Source: Paenibacillus taichungensis
GTDB taxonomy: Bacteria; Bacillota; Bacilli; Paenibacillales; Paenibacillaceae
DNA: 64,000 bases
Direction: 5' to 3'
Assembly: GCF_013359905.1 (NCBI RefSeq)
Contig: NZ_JABMCC010000121.1
Coordinates: 1,054,001 to 1,118,000, forward strand
Under the pieces are notes generated by a model. The model saw only the letters and a program-made list of their open reading frames with translations. It made no database searches and was not told the DNA's origin. This document shows positions 18,537 through 28,226 of the stretch, one piece after another (the stretch's first letter is position 1; each line of letters starts with the position of its first letter). The position numbers and the translations under genes were made by a program.

Positions 18537-20168
18537 CTAATTCAAAGTCACGGTACGGTGAGCCGTGGGTGGGATCTCGTCGCGATCGGTAAGAAGCTCA
18601 ATGACAGTAACTTGGTTCAGTTGCTGTGCGGTTTGGAGAGCTGAGATGAATTCAGCTCGTGTTTCTGCCCGAAAAGCAACAGCACCGAGCGACTCGGCAA
18701 ACTTTGTCGCATCCAAGGGAACCTCAAATAAAGTGCCATCAATTCGACCTGTTGTTTTTTCCATGCCTTTCAGTGCCATATCCAGCTGTTTATTGTTTAC
18801 AACGATGAAGATGACCGGCAGATTGTTGCATACAGCGGTGTTAATCTCGGTTCCAAGCATCATAAAGCATCCGTCACCTGTAATGCATACAATGGTTTCT
18901 TCCGGTGCGGCAGTCTTGGCCCCAATAGCCATGCCTATGGCATTGCCCATGCAGGCAAAGTAGGCGTCAAACACAAAGCTGCCGGGTTTCTTGACTTTAT
19001 ATCGTTGAACCGCATGAAAACCATGACTGCCATCATCCACAAACAGCTTATGATCAAATGGAAGCAGTTCACTCATTTCTTCCAAGATGGAAGCCAAGGA
19101 CAGATGCGGCAGATCCGGGAGAGGTACGGTGTAATCCACAGTGGTCGTTTCTCTTGGAACAACAGGACGTTCTGTCAGTGTGCCTAGCAAAAACTGCAGG
19201 TTGTCCTTCAGGTCGCCGGTGATATGTAAGGTTTGAGCGTTAAGTATTTTACCAACGAATGTAGGATCAGCATCGAATTGAATCAGATGTGCAGGGTGGT
19301 TTGCAGGTTTCAAATTACAGATTGTCATATCACTCAGACGTGAACCGAGTACGATATAAAGATCACTTTGATTCAGCAGTTCATCTGCATGAGGGAAGCC
19401 GCCAACACCGCAGGGCCCATGATATAGGGGATGATCCCAGGCAATGGCACCTTTTCCTCCTGGAGAAGTAATGACAGGAATATTGAAATGTTCAGCAAAA
19501 TGGAGCAATTCATCATGGGCTCTGGCGCGGCTGACACCTTTGCCTGCAATAATTAAAGGATGACTGGACTGTTGAAGTAAGGGAAGGATACGATTCAGGT
19601 TGGATACGCTAATCAGGGGTTCTGGCTCCGGGATGACCACCCGGAAATCAGCGAGCTGTTCAGTTTGTACATCAAACGGAAGACAGAGATGGACCGGACC
19701 TTTGTTGGGACCGAGTGCAATGGAAAGGGCGTGATTCAATATGGTGCTGAAATGATCACCGCGCTCCACGAGCTTGCTGAACAGGGTGGCAGGACGAAAC
19801 ATTTCCGCCAAATCAGCCAAGTAGGAAGAGGAGTCCTGACATTGCGGAAGCCCCAATTCCTGAATGGATTGATGACCTGTAATAAACAGGACGGGCAAAT
19901 TATTGGCCTTTGCATGGGCAGCAGCGGTGAGTAAGTTGGTTCCGCCTGGACCAGAAGTGGCGAAGGCCACACCCAGTTTTCCTGTTTGGAGGGCATAGCC
20001 CGATGCGGCAAAGCCTGAACTGGACTCATGGCGACCTGGAATGAATTCCAAACCGTAATCAACCATTTTCAGGACAGCAGGACATATAGATTTTCCGATA
20101 ATACCAAAGACATGAGTAACGCCTAAATTACGCAGAGCTTCTGCCAAATAGTCCGCAACTGTTCTCAT
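18537..20168 (-). CDS. Thiamine-diphosphate-dependent enzyme, acetolactate synthase-like
   Basis: A 543-residue member of the acetolactate synthase/benzoylformate decarboxylase superfamily. The N-terminal Pyr domain keeps the cofactor Glu in 'PGRHESSSGFAASGYA' and 'TSGPGGTNLLTAA'. The C-terminal PP domain has the GDG...NN motif ('ITGDGCFMML...VIFIVVNNKQLD'). Substrate not predictable; it is not part of an ilv operon. I use the ATG at 20168, 6 bases after GAGGTG; a GTG at 20177 overlaps that site. It heads the cluster with the CMD-like, STAS-like and KAS III-like genes. Confidence 0.85.
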   Translation of the reverse strand: MRTVADYLAEALRNLGVTHVFGIIGKSICPAVLKMVDYGLEFIPGRHESSSGFAASGYALQTGKLGVAFATSGPGGTNLLTAAAHAKANNLPVLFITGHQSIQELGLPQCQDSSSYLADLAEMFRPATLFSKLVERGDHFSTILNHALSIALGPNKGPVHLCLPFDVQTEQLADFRVVIPEPEPLISVSNLNRILPLLQQSSHPLIIAGKGVSRARAHDELLHFAEHFNIPVITSPGGKGAIAWDHPLYHGPCGVGGFPHADELLNQSDLYIVLGSRLSDMTICNLKPANHPAHLIQFDADPTFVGKILNAQTLHITGDLKDNLQFLLGTLTERPVVPRETTTVDYTVPLPDLPHLSLASILEEMSELLPFDHKLFVDDGSHGFHAVQRYKVKKPGSFVFDAYFACMGNAIGMAIGAKTAAPEETIVCITGDGCFMMLGTEINTAVCNNLPVIFIVVNNKQLDMALKGMEKTTGRIDGTLFEVPLDATKFAESLGAVAFRAETRAEFISALQTAQQLNQVTVIELLTDRDEIPPTAHRTVTLN

Positions 20169-20281
20169 GCGGGACACCTCGCTTCACAAAATAGGTTTTT
20201 GGACCCACAGGTCAAGTTCCATTTTTGGGATGTATGTCGTTGTCTAAGGTTGTAAAAGGAAATAAATCCTTGTTAATAGGA

Positions 20282-20311
20282 AGAGTAGCTTTTTTTGTGG
20301 TTTTTTGTCAA
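20282..20311 (-). promoter_or_regulatory. Sigma-A-type promoter of the TPP-enzyme gene
   Basis: On the minus strand a perfect -35 TTGACA (20311-20306) is followed after 18 bp by a weak -10 TACTCT (20287-20282). The weak -10 suggests that an activator may be needed. Confidence 0.4.
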
Positions 20312-20346
20312 CCGATTTTATGAGTATAAGTTCCTGATTCTTAGGT

Positions 20347-20360
20347 TGGAAGCGCTTAAT
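20347..20360. promoter_or_regulatory. cre-like palindrome upstream of the TPP-enzyme promoter
   Basis: TGGAAGCGCTTAAT has the AAGCGCTT core of a CcpA site, with three mismatches to TGWAANCGNTNWCA on either strand. It lies about 36 bp upstream of the -35 element at 20306-20311, a location typical of activation. The rest of 20169-20575 holds only the two divergent promoters; I see no gene in it. Confidence 0.35.
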
Positions 20361-20524
20361 GTCTTACCCTATAAGAGAAAATAAATTGGTTATATATTCC
20401 TGCAACAATTTACCTATGAACAAGATTTATAGAATAAAATGTAATATAAAGTAGAATATGATGGATTTGTTTTATATGTATCCAATGAAGATCATATGCT
20501 TTTCATTTCGCATCCGTGCAAAGA

Positions 20525-20552
20525 TTGGCAATGTTAAGCTTTCTGTTATACT
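20525..20552 (+). promoter_or_regulatory. Promoter of the Gfo/Idh/MocA gene
   Basis: -35 TTGGCA (20525-20530) and -10 TATACT (20547-20552) with a 16-bp spacer, about 25 bases before the start codon. Confidence 0.5.
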
Positions 20553-20575
20553 GAAATTCGATGGGAGTGAGTTGA

Positions 20576-21547
20576 ATGACAATGATAAAAATGGCTGTAA
20601 TTGGGCTGGGCAAAATGGGATTACATATGATACATCAGGCAACACAGGTAGAACTATCCGAAAAAGTAGAGATTGTAGCGGTATGCGATGCCAGTGAGGA
20701 AAATTTGACCTCGTTTGCTTCCTCTCATCCAGAGACGAAGACGTATACGGATTTCAAGCAATTACTAGACACACATGCGGTTGATCTGCTGTACATTGCG
20801 GTCCCGCCTAAATATCACTATGCCGTCGTTATGGAGGCACTAAAGCGCAAGATTCATGTATTCTGTGAGAAACCACTGGCAAACAGCGTGGAGGAAGCCA
20901 GAGCAATGCTGAAGGCAGCCGAGAAGGCCGGTGTAGTACATGCAATCCATTTCTCCATGCCGCATGAACCATCAGTATTGAAGCTGCAAGAGTTGATTCG
21001 TCAGGAAACGATTGGCGAGATTCGCAAAATTGATCTGATCCTGCAATTCCCTCAGTGGCCTCGAGCGTGGCAGCAAAATACCTGGATTACCAGCCGCGAG
21101 CAGGGCGGATTTATTCTTGAAGTGGGGATTCACTGGATTCATATGATCCAAAAAGTGTTTGGTGCTATACGCGTGATTAATAGTCAGGTTCAATTTCCTC
21201 AAAATACAGTTGAATGTGAACATGAGGTTCAGGCTGCGATGGAGCTGGAGGATGGAACCCGAATCCAGTTAAATGGGATTGCTCATTTTGCAGGTGAAGA
21301 GCGTGTATCTATGGTGGTCTACGGTACTGAAGGAACAATTGCCTTGGAAAACTGGGATCAACTATGGAATGGACGCATCGGAGAGCCACTTGTTCCCGTC
21401 GAAGTTAATGAATCCTTAAGCCAATTGCCTGTACTTAAACACGTCATCGCCCGTATTCAAAGCCAACCTGCCCAAATATACGATTTCAACGATGGTTATC
21501 ATGCACAGCTTGTCCTTGAAGCGCTGCGTAATTCGGATCAATCCTGA
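20576..21547 (+). CDS. Gfo/Idh/MocA family oxidoreductase
   Basis: An NAD(P)-dependent dehydrogenase of 323 residues. The Rossmann motif 'VIGLGKMG' is at the N-terminus, and the family 'EKP' motif is in 'HVFCEKPLANS'. The C-terminal beta-sheet domain contains 'EVGIHWIHMI', the usual substrate-binding region. Likely acts on a sugar or inositol-like compound; the substrate cannot be told. GGGAG lies 8 bases before the ATG at 20576. It is a single-gene unit, divergent from the TPP-enzyme cluster. Confidence 0.88.
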   Translation: MTMIKMAVIGLGKMGLHMIHQATQVELSEKVEIVAVCDASEENLTSFASSHPETKTYTDFKQLLDTHAVDLLYIAVPPKYHYAVVMEALKRKIHVFCEKPLANSVEEARAMLKAAEKAGVVHAIHFSMPHEPSVLKLQELIRQETIGEIRKIDLILQFPQWPRAWQQNTWITSREQGGFILEVGIHWIHMIQKVFGAIRVINSQVQFPQNTVECEHEVQAAMELEDGTRIQLNGIAHFAGEERVSMVVYGTEGTIALENWDQLWNGRIGEPLVPVEVNESLSQLPVLKHVIARIQSQPAQIYDFNDGYHAQLVLEALRNSDQS

Positions 21548-21605
21548 TCCAATAAGGTACTGAGCTAGAAGAGGGTTCGTGTTAAATGTTCTTTCTTTTT
21601 GAATA

Positions 21606-21644
21606 AAAGAAGCAGATCCCTGTAAAGTAGGGACCTGCTTCTTT
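21606..21644. terminator. Bidirectional terminator between the oxidoreductase and chemoreceptor genes
   Basis: A 16-bp stem (21606-21621 with 21629-21644, one mismatch) with A-rich and T-rich flanks serves the two convergent genes. Confidence 0.8.
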
Positions 21645-21669
21645 GTGTTATCTGGATCTATCCATAAGA

Positions 21670-23388
21670 TCAAGACAATTTGAATCGGTTAACCAGTTGA
21701 TCAAGCGCATCGGACATTTCGTTTAACTGCTTTGAGGTGTCTGTCATTTCCTGTAGAGAAGCAAGTTGTTCTTCGGTCATAGCGGATACCTCTTCCGTCG
21801 CTGATGCAGTATCTTCAACTACGGCGGATACTTCGTTAATGGACTTCATCACCGTTTCACTGCCGGATGTCAGTTGTTCTACAACAGCGGATACGTCCTG
21901 AACTTCACTGCTGAGATCATGAATATGCTGGGTAATATTTGTGAATGCATGCCCTGCATCTTCAATCGTCCGTAATCCTTCGTTGACATGGAGTGTACTT
22001 TCGTCCACAACCTGCGCTGTGTTTTGGACTCCGGAAACAACGGTTTCCAATATGCTTGTAATTTCTTTCGCTGATGTGGCACTTTGATCGGCCAGATTAC
22101 GGATTTCAGAGGCAACGACAGCAAATCCACGTCCATGTTCCCCCGCACGAGCAGCTTCAATTCCTGCATTGAGAGCGAGCAGATTCGTTTGTCTTGCGAT
22201 CCCTGACATGGAATCGGCAATGTTAATAACTTGATCAGACATTTCGGAGATTTCATTAATCGCTTCCTGCACTGACAAGAAGGATTGTTCAATGAACGTT
22301 ATTTTCCCTACGGCATTATCGATACGCTGTTGTCCATCAACGGCAATGGATTCGGTGCGCACGGCACGTTCAGCCACGTCAGCAGTTGAAGCCGCTACTC
22401 GATTAAGTCCGATGAGCGATTGTTCCATGGCAGCGACCATGGTCTGGGTAAGGGCAACTTGTTCATCAGCACCCTCAGCGACTCGCTCCATGGCAGTGGC
22501 CACTTCTTTTCCTGCGATGTGATTGTCAGAAACGCCTTTATCCAGTCGATCAGAGGCTGTGCTCAGAATGGTGGCATTACTTTGAATGTCGAGCATCATT
22601 TGTTGCAGACCCAAGAGCATGGTATTGGCAGCTTCAGCCAAATCTCGTGTCTCGTCTTTCATCGGAGTAGCAATTCGCAAGGTCAGATCACCATTGGAGG
22701 AGCCGATATCATTCAGTGCATGTGTAACTGCACGGATGTTTCTTACAATGGACCGGGACAGGACTAAGGCAGCGATGACTGAGATTAAGGCAACAAGGAC
22801 CAATGCTCCGTACAACTCCCAGTTGAGCACCTTGTTTTTCTGTTTCAGTTCTTCTGTACGGGTTTCAGTCAGAGCCAGTTCATTGGTACGGAATGTAATC
22901 AGAGATTGCCGAATTTGGTCCATATCCTGTTTACCGGGATCTGTTGTGAAAAATTGTCGGATCGAAGGTAGGTCATTGGCCTGGCGCAGCGTAACAACCG
23001 GTTCTCCTGCGATTTGAATCCAGTGTTCCATGGTCTTATGTATATCTTCCAACAGCTTCAACTGTGAGGGGTTGTCCGAGATCAAAGTAGCAAGTTGATC
23101 CTTAAGTACAACCATCTGTTCTTTTCCATGGGTATACGGATCAAGATAATTTTCCTGCCCTGTAATAACGTAGCCTCGTTGGCCTGTTTCCATATCGACC
23201 ATATTCTTTTCAATCTCATAAGTCAGGGCGTGTACATTCATATCGTGATCCACGAGAAAATCCAATTCGCTTTGAAGTTTGCTGGTACTGTTCTGGATCA
23301 AAAGAATGCAACCCGCCAAAACAGCAAGTACGAGCAAATAGCCCAAACCAATCTTATAAAAAATTTTGAAGGTTCTGTGCTTTTTCAT
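21670..23388 (-). CDS. Methyl-accepting chemotaxis protein with CHASE3-like sensor domain
   Basis: A 572-residue membrane chemoreceptor. A transmembrane helix near residues 12-29 is followed by an extracellular domain with '[23 protein letters not shown]', the mark of CHASE3. A second helix follows near 190-212, then HAMP and the cytoplasmic signalling domain, with the hairpin tip '[37 protein letters not shown]'. It would signal to CheA/CheW to steer motility; the ligand is unknown. AAGGAGAGG precedes the ATG. Confidence 0.93.
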   Translation of the reverse strand: MKKHRTFKIFYKIGLGYLLVLAVLAGCILLIQNSTSKLQSELDFLVDHDMNVHALTYEIEKNMVDMETGQRGYVITGQENYLDPYTHGKEQMVVLKDQLATLISDNPSQLKLLEDIHKTMEHWIQIAGEPVVTLRQANDLPSIRQFFTTDPGKQDMDQIRQSLITFRTNELALTETRTEELKQKNKVLNWELYGALVLVALISVIAALVLSRSIVRNIRAVTHALNDIGSSNGDLTLRIATPMKDETRDLAEAANTMLLGLQQMMLDIQSNATILSTASDRLDKGVSDNHIAGKEVATAMERVAEGADEQVALTQTMVAAMEQSLIGLNRVAASTADVAERAVRTESIAVDGQQRIDNAVGKITFIEQSFLSVQEAINEISEMSDQVINIADSMSGIARQTNLLALNAGIEAARAGEHGRGFAVVASEIRNLADQSATSAKEITSILETVVSGVQNTAQVVDESTLHVNEGLRTIEDAGHAFTNITQHIHDLSSEVQDVSAVVEQLTSGSETVMKSINEVSAVVEDTASATEEVSAMTEEQLASLQEMTDTSKQLNEMSDALDQLVNRFKLS

Positions 23389-23489
23389 GTTTGTTATGCC
23401 TCTCCTTGGGGTATATGTATTTGTCGAAAAAACTTGGATGAGAGCTATTTTAGTTCTTTGGATGTGGTGTCTAAAGAACTATTTTCAGT

Positions 23490-23542
23490 ATTATACTTAA
23501 TGAAAGTTAAATTGTATATAGTTTGTTTAATTTAAGTATAAT
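23490..23542. promoter_or_regulatory. Divergent promoters with -10 elements in an inverted repeat
   Basis: ATTATACTTAA (23490-23500) and its exact inverse TTAAGTATAAT (23532-23542) each contain a perfect TATAAT, one per strand, pointing away from each other: left to the chemoreceptor and right to the HAD gene. -35 elements are weak (TTGTAT 23512-23517 on plus; TATACA 23518-23513 on minus). Confidence 0.45.
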
Positions 23543-23674
23543 GTTTGTAGATTTTGTATAACGTTGATGACACAGATGTTTTACATTGCACGGTTTACAC
23601 TGCCAAACGTTTATGTTTATCATGGAAGGGGAACGATTCCGAATACATATCCCAATCCGAAAGGAACATTGGAC

Positions 23675-24361
23675 ATGACAAAAGAGACGGTATTACGTAA
23701 ACCGGAAGCAATGATTTTTGATATGGATGGTACTTTGTTTCAGACGGAAACACTGTTGTTGCCAGCCTATCATCAGTTGTTTGATACATTGCGGGCTGAA
23801 GGGCATTTTGAGGGAGAGACTCCTCCTGAAGAACGAATGCTGGGAAGCCTGGGGATGTTGCTAGAAGATATATGGAAAGTGGTTATGCCTGAAGCTTCAG
23901 TTGCGGCCCATCGACGTGCAGATGAACTGCTGCTTCAGTTGGAGATTGAAGGGCTGGATGGGGGAAGCTCGCAGCTGTACCCACATGTAAAAGAGACGCT
24001 GGAAGCACTGAAAGAACAAGGTGTGCGGTTGTTTGTCGCCAGCAACGGGCTGGAGGACTATGTTAAAGGTGTGGCCTTTGCCCATGAGATCATGCCGCTC
24101 TTTGAAGGTGTTTATAGTGCAGGACAGTACAAGACCCCTTCCAAAGTTAACTTGGTTCAGATTCTGCTTGAGAAGCATCGGATTCAGGATGCATGGATGG
24201 TCGGGGACCGCTCTTCGGATGTGGAAGCAGGTAAAATGAACAAACAGACCGTCATCGGCTGTGCTTATGCAGGGTTCGGACGAGATGAAGAACTTGCAGG
24301 ATCAGATGTACTAATCTCTGATTTTACGGAACTGCTTCGTTTATATCGGGAAGCAGAATAG
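23675..24361 (+). CDS. HAD-superfamily hydrolase (phosphatase)
   Basis: A 228-residue HAD phosphatase of the PGMB/Gph type. Motif I is 'IFDMDGTLF' (D16 nucleophile, D18), motif II is 'FVASNG', the Lys motif is in 'YKTPSKVNLV', and motif IV is 'MVGDRSSDVEAG'. A helical cap domain lies between motifs I and II. The substrate is unknown. I start at the ATG 23675, 9 bases after AAAGGA, which places motif I at the usual distance; the longer frame from 23564 lacks a ribosome site. Confidence 0.85.
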   Translation: MTKETVLRKPEAMIFDMDGTLFQTETLLLPAYHQLFDTLRAEGHFEGETPPEERMLGSLGMLLEDIWKVVMPEASVAAHRRADELLLQLEIEGLDGGSSQLYPHVKETLEALKEQGVRLFVASNGLEDYVKGVAFAHEIMPLFEGVYSAGQYKTPSKVNLVQILLEKHRIQDAWMVGDRSSDVEAGKMNKQTVIGCAYAGFGRDEELAGSDVLISDFTELLRLYREAE

Positions 24362-24412
24362 AAAAAAATGACCACCCTAAATCCATTCGGATGTTGGATG
24401 GTCATTTTTTTG
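24362..24412. terminator. Bidirectional terminator between the HAD gene and the YheC/YheD array
   Basis: A-rich and T-rich 16-base arms (15 of 16 pair) around 24362-24377 and 24397-24412 form a hairpin suitable for both converging units. Confidence 0.75.
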
Positions 24413-24453
24413 GTTCAAGGAGAAGTTGGTTCACTACTAATGAAGTCTGACGG

Positions 24454-25650
24454 TCATAACCGGGATCTTCTGGTCCTTTTGAGGGTGGCAGACTTACCTT
24501 TTACGCGTTTGACTGGTTTGGTTACCTTTACGCCACGAGGGGGACGATTCGCACTTGGATGGTTGTGGTACACCCATAGAGCGTACTCCAGTGGTTGAGT
24601 GATTGCCTTGGAATAAGTATCTTTCTCTCCAATGCGGGCAAATACTTCACGTGCAGGTTTTGGATTCACTTCGAGCAGATAGATACGTCCACTCTTGTCA
24701 ATCGCCAGATCCAGAGCCAACTCACACAAGGTGCCATAGGTACTCTCCAGAAATGAAGCAACGTCAATCCCGAATTTCTCGGCAGTGGTGTTGATCTCAG
24801 CCCGTTCCTTCTCATCAGTAATCCACTGTTTCATCAATTTGTGCATCGCAATGGCCTGGCCACCGCCATGCAGATTAGAGGTAACACTTTTCTCCGCACC
24901 CATACGTCCAGCGCATCCAGTTAATTCCCACTGCCCTTCACCATTCTTCTGGACCAGCATTCGATAATCATGAACCCGGCCATTCGGAAGCTGAAGCTGA
25001 ATGCCCTGTTGAACGAGGTATTTATCTTTCATATTCCAATGCTGTAGCAGTGAACCCAAGCGTGACAGATGGACTTTACGTGGGGTGATGATCCGTCGCT
25101 TCTGGTCCCGTCCCTGTACAAGAACCGTATTGGCCTCGCTGCCACTGCGTTCGATGCGAAGAATTCCGCGCCCTCCGGTTCCATTGATGGGTTTCAGATA
25201 GATGAGGGAGGAGGCTTTCAGCATACGATTCACATCGGACATATCCTGAAACAGAACGGTATCTGGCAGATGTTCACGGAAGGCTGATTTGGCCGAGAGC
25301 GTTTGATGAATGGTCCATTTATTGCGCAGAGGACGGTTTAGAAAAAGCAGATGTCCATACTTTTCCCGAAAGGCAAGCAGTTGCTGGAATCTGCGATTGC
25401 GCTGTATACGGCAGCGATCGAAGATCATGTCCGGGAATGAACGCCATTCCCGGGACCAGCCTTTTTCCGAATGAAAGACCATAGCCTCAATCTGTTTGCC
25501 TCCTGAGTGTACATCGGCAGGTGTGAACACATAGATATCGAGTCCCCGCTTGCGCCCTTCAAGGATCATTCTGCGGTATATGCTCCGTTCTTCCAGAGCG
25601 CGATGTTCATTTAAGTACAACGTCATAATGCCCAGAACAGGTGAGGACAC
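24454..25650 (-). CDS. YheC/YheD-type ATP-grasp protein (short form), array member 5
   Basis: A 398-residue ATP-grasp protein of the endospore coat-associated YheC/YheD family. Residues in the glycine-rich loop 'LKPINGTGGRGILRIE', the mid motif 'QQGIQLQLPNGRVHDYRMLVQKN', and the metal-binding end 'LLEVNPKP' are intact. ATP-grasp enzymes join a carboxylate to an amine or thiol, but no substrate is known for this family. It ends in a basic tail 'RVKGKSATLKRTRRSRL'. I use the GTG at 25650, 7 bases from AAGGTG; a TTG at 25656 is too close. Last of five tandem minus-strand paralogues. Confidence 0.88.
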   Translation of the reverse strand: MSSPVLGIMTLYLNEHRALEERSIYRRMILEGRKRGLDIYVFTPADVHSGGKQIEAMVFHSEKGWSREWRSFPDMIFDRCRIQRNRRFQQLLAFREKYGHLLFLNRPLRNKWTIHQTLSAKSAFREHLPDTVLFQDMSDVNRMLKASSLIYLKPINGTGGRGILRIERSGSEANTVLVQGRDQKRRIITPRKVHLSRLGSLLQHWNMKDKYLVQQGIQLQLPNGRVHDYRMLVQKNGEGQWELTGCAGRMGAEKSVTSNLHGGGQAIAMHKLMKQWITDEKERAEINTTAEKFGIDVASFLESTYGTLCELALDLAIDKSGRIYLLEVNPKPAREVFARIGEKDTYSKAITQPLEYALWVYHNHPSANRPPRGVKVTKPVKRVKGKSATLKRTRRSRL

Positions 25651-25685
25651 AAACAATCACCTTCTTTTGCTGTTATTCCTGTTCA

Positions 25686-26792
25686 TCATCGTTTCGATTG
25701 GCGGGCAAGGTAGGCGCTGTACTGAAAAATGCGTTCCAATGACCTGCGTCGAATCTGCGGTTCATCGAACTTCATCGGCTTCGCATTCGCTTCAAAGAAC
25801 CAGATCTCGCCCAGATCGTCAATGCCCAGGTCCATGGACATTTCACCAAGCGTATGCCCTGAACCTCGTTCCACTTGACGCGCGATCAACAATGAAGTGG
25901 ATTTCACCCGCTTCATCAATGTATTCGACATTTCTTCTCCGAAAAGGTCGGTAAGCAGCTTTTCAGGGTCCTCTACACTACCGCCACGCGGCACATGGGT
26001 CGTAATGCTTCGAGAGCCGGCGAGCCGGGCCCCGACCCCTGTTACGCTCCACTGTCCTTTACCGTTTTTCTGCACAAGTACACGTAGATCGAATGGACGC
26101 TTCCGGGACGAAGCCAGCTCAATACCCTGTTGCATGATATAAGGCGTGTGTCCGGTCTCCTTACGAATTCTTGCCCATAATTTGGAAAGGGTAGCGGCTT
26201 TGTACGTTGTGCTTTTTCGGGTACTCTGTATTTTAAGCCGGTAAGGGAGACGTTCTTTTTCCTGAAACTTGAGCATCATGATTCCTTTGCCGGCTTTGCC
26301 GCTTTCTGGTTTCAGATACAGATAAGGATACGATCGAAGGACCGTCCCCAAAGCGGTTGCTGTTCGCATTCGGCGAGTATAGGGAATCAGCTGCTGGGTA
26401 GACTTGGATTTCTTGAGCCATTCGAACAAATTCCATTTATTGAAGAAAAACGGGTTGTATAGTTCGATTCCGGAATGCATGCACTCTTCAATTTTTCGCT
26501 GTACTGAAGGTTTGCGTTCATCTTCCCGATTGGGAATCCGATTGTAGAGTACATGGGGAAGGGGGAAGGACTGTGAAGTCCATCTCCCAATCCCATTGTT
26601 GTACGTGTACCCTTTCACAGTGGGGCCGCTCACATTTAAATCTCGTACAGTCACGACGTACACCACATATCCCATATTTTCGCCCGTTTGTACAATATCT
26701 AAGAAGTTTTGCTGGTTTCCTCTGAACATCCGACGATCATCATGCATGGTCAAGACAGCAATAACGGGTCTAAAATCATCCTGCAAGCTCAT
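25686..26792 (-). CDS. YheC/YheD-type ATP-grasp protein (short form), array member 4
   Basis: A 368-residue paralogue. It keeps 'LKPESGKAGKGIMML', 'QQGIELASSRKRPFDLRVLVQKN' and the metal site 'FFEANAKP'. I start at 26792 ('MSLQDDFRPVIAVLTMHDDRRMF'), because the family usually begins close to the 'PVIAVLTM' strand; that ATG overlaps the stop of the preceding gene (TGATG), a sign of coupling. An in-frame ATG at 26933 lies deep in that neighbour. Confidence 0.85.
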   Translation of the reverse strand: MSLQDDFRPVIAVLTMHDDRRMFRGNQQNFLDIVQTGENMGYVVYVVTVRDLNVSGPTVKGYTYNNGIGRWTSQSFPLPHVLYNRIPNREDERKPSVQRKIEECMHSGIELYNPFFFNKWNLFEWLKKSKSTQQLIPYTRRMRTATALGTVLRSYPYLYLKPESGKAGKGIMMLKFQEKERLPYRLKIQSTRKSTTYKAATLSKLWARIRKETGHTPYIMQQGIELASSRKRPFDLRVLVQKNGKGQWSVTGVGARLAGSRSITTHVPRGGSVEDPEKLLTDLFGEEMSNTLMKRVKSTSLLIARQVERGSGHTLGEMSMDLGIDDLGEIWFFEANAKPMKFDEPQIRRRSLERIFQYSAYLARQSKR

Positions 26793-28165
26793 CAAATGCC
26801 GTCTTTCTTCCGGAATTTGCTCAAATACAGGCAATGTTCCAGGATGTGCTCCACCGATGATTTTCCTTCCAGCCGCAGCGAAGGGTGACGGAAAATGGAG
26901 CGGCCGGGTTTGGCGTTCGCTTCGAACATCCATACATGTTCCTCCTGATCAATGCCCAGATCAAAGCCAATCTCACCAATTAGATGCTGGTGCTGGGTTT
27001 CAATCGCCTGGGCCAGTGTTATTGCGACAGATTTGGCATGCTGAAGCACTTCTCCAGAGCGGTCACCAAAGTTCCGCTTGAGAGCCTGCTCGGGTGTCAT
27101 CAGGGAGCCGCCGTTTTTAATATGGGTGGTTACACTGCCGCGACCAGCTTTTTTGGCGCCGATGCCAACGACGACCCATTGGTTGTTTCCATTTTTATGC
27201 ATGTGAAAACGAAAATCAATCGGACATTCGTCAATCTCAATGAGCCGGATACCCTGTTGAACGACATAACCGCGAAGTTGTTTGCCGTGTCTGCCTTGAA
27301 GCATGCGCATCAGGCTGTTGAATGAACCAAAACGAAGCAGGGCGTTGCCGCCTTTTTTACGATAACGGGCGAAATATCCACGTTTGGGCGAATAGGTCAA
27401 TCGATAGATCCCGTTGCCCAGACTTCCTGCTGTTGGTTTGTAATAGACAAACTGATGGCGTTCCAGCATTTCTTTCATCTGTTCTACCGTCGGGTTGGTG
27501 ATGGATTCAGGAATATAACGTCCTGCCGCCGGGTCGTTCTCCAGCAGTTTATAAATATCTGACTTGTTGAAGAAACTCCAATTGAAGAAAGGGATCTTGC
27601 GTCGGATAAATCGCTCCCGCAGCTGGTTGATCGCCGGTGAGAAGTCAGAGCGACGGCTGGGTAATCGGTTATACACGACATCGGGCAGAGGTACGGTTTT
27701 GCGGCTGAAGCTTCCATTGTCGTTAAGGAAAAAACCGGACACTGTTTCGTTCTGCCAGTTGATATCTCTTGGAGTGAACGCATAAATATAGGATTTACGG
27801 CTGCCTTCTCGGAGCAGTTGTTTGATAAAACCGGTACGGGAACCAAACGGGTTGGAGCCAGACGAAGGTCCGTCAGACAGCACGCCGATCAGTGGACCCA
27901 ACTGGACTTCATCGTTCTGCAAGTTGCGGAGGTAGATGCTGCCCCGTTTCGGAACGTTCATCAGATTACGTATACCCGAAGCGAGATAAAGATGTTTGCC
28001 AGCCTTTTTGATTGGTTTGATGGTTGCGGGCACCCGGTCACGGCCAAACCGCAGATGAATCGTTTTTTTGCCGGATAGATTTAGGCTTTTCATTAATGCG
28101 TTGGATACATAAACCACTTTATCCGGCTGCTGTGTGAAATGCAGATTGCAAAAGGTCAAACTCAT
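26792..28165 (-). CDS. YheC/YheD-type ATP-grasp protein (long, YheD-like form), array member 3
   Basis: A 457-residue paralogue with an extra N-terminal beta-rich domain of about 95 residues ('HLRFGRDRVPATIKPIKK', then 'VQLGPLIGVLSDG'), as in Bacillus subtilis YheD (about 450 residues). The ATP-grasp part keeps 'YYKPTAGSLGNGIYRLT', 'QQGIRLIEIDECPIDFRFHMHKN' and 'MFEANAKPG'. GGAGGATAA precedes the ATG. Its stop overlaps the next start by one base. Confidence 0.9.
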   Translation of the reverse strand: MSLTFCNLHFTQQPDKVVYVSNALMKSLNLSGKKTIHLRFGRDRVPATIKPIKKAGKHLYLASGIRNLMNVPKRGSIYLRNLQNDEVQLGPLIGVLSDGPSSGSNPFGSRTGFIKQLLREGSRKSYIYAFTPRDINWQNETVSGFFLNDNGSFSRKTVPLPDVVYNRLPSRRSDFSPAINQLRERFIRRKIPFFNWSFFNKSDIYKLLENDPAAGRYIPESITNPTVEQMKEMLERHQFVYYKPTAGSLGNGIYRLTYSPKRGYFARYRKKGGNALLRFGSFNSLMRMLQGRHGKQLRGYVVQQGIRLIEIDECPIDFRFHMHKNGNNQWVVVGIGAKKAGRGSVTTHIKNGGSLMTPEQALKRNFGDRSGEVLQHAKSVAITLAQAIETQHQHLIGEIGFDLGIDQEEHVWMFEANAKPGRSIFRHPSLRLEGKSSVEHILEHCLYLSKFRKKDGI

Positions 28166-28226
28166 GATTTATCCTCCTATCCTGAAAAGATCCTTCGGCT
28201 CCATGGCAAGCGGGGCGCTGCGTGCC

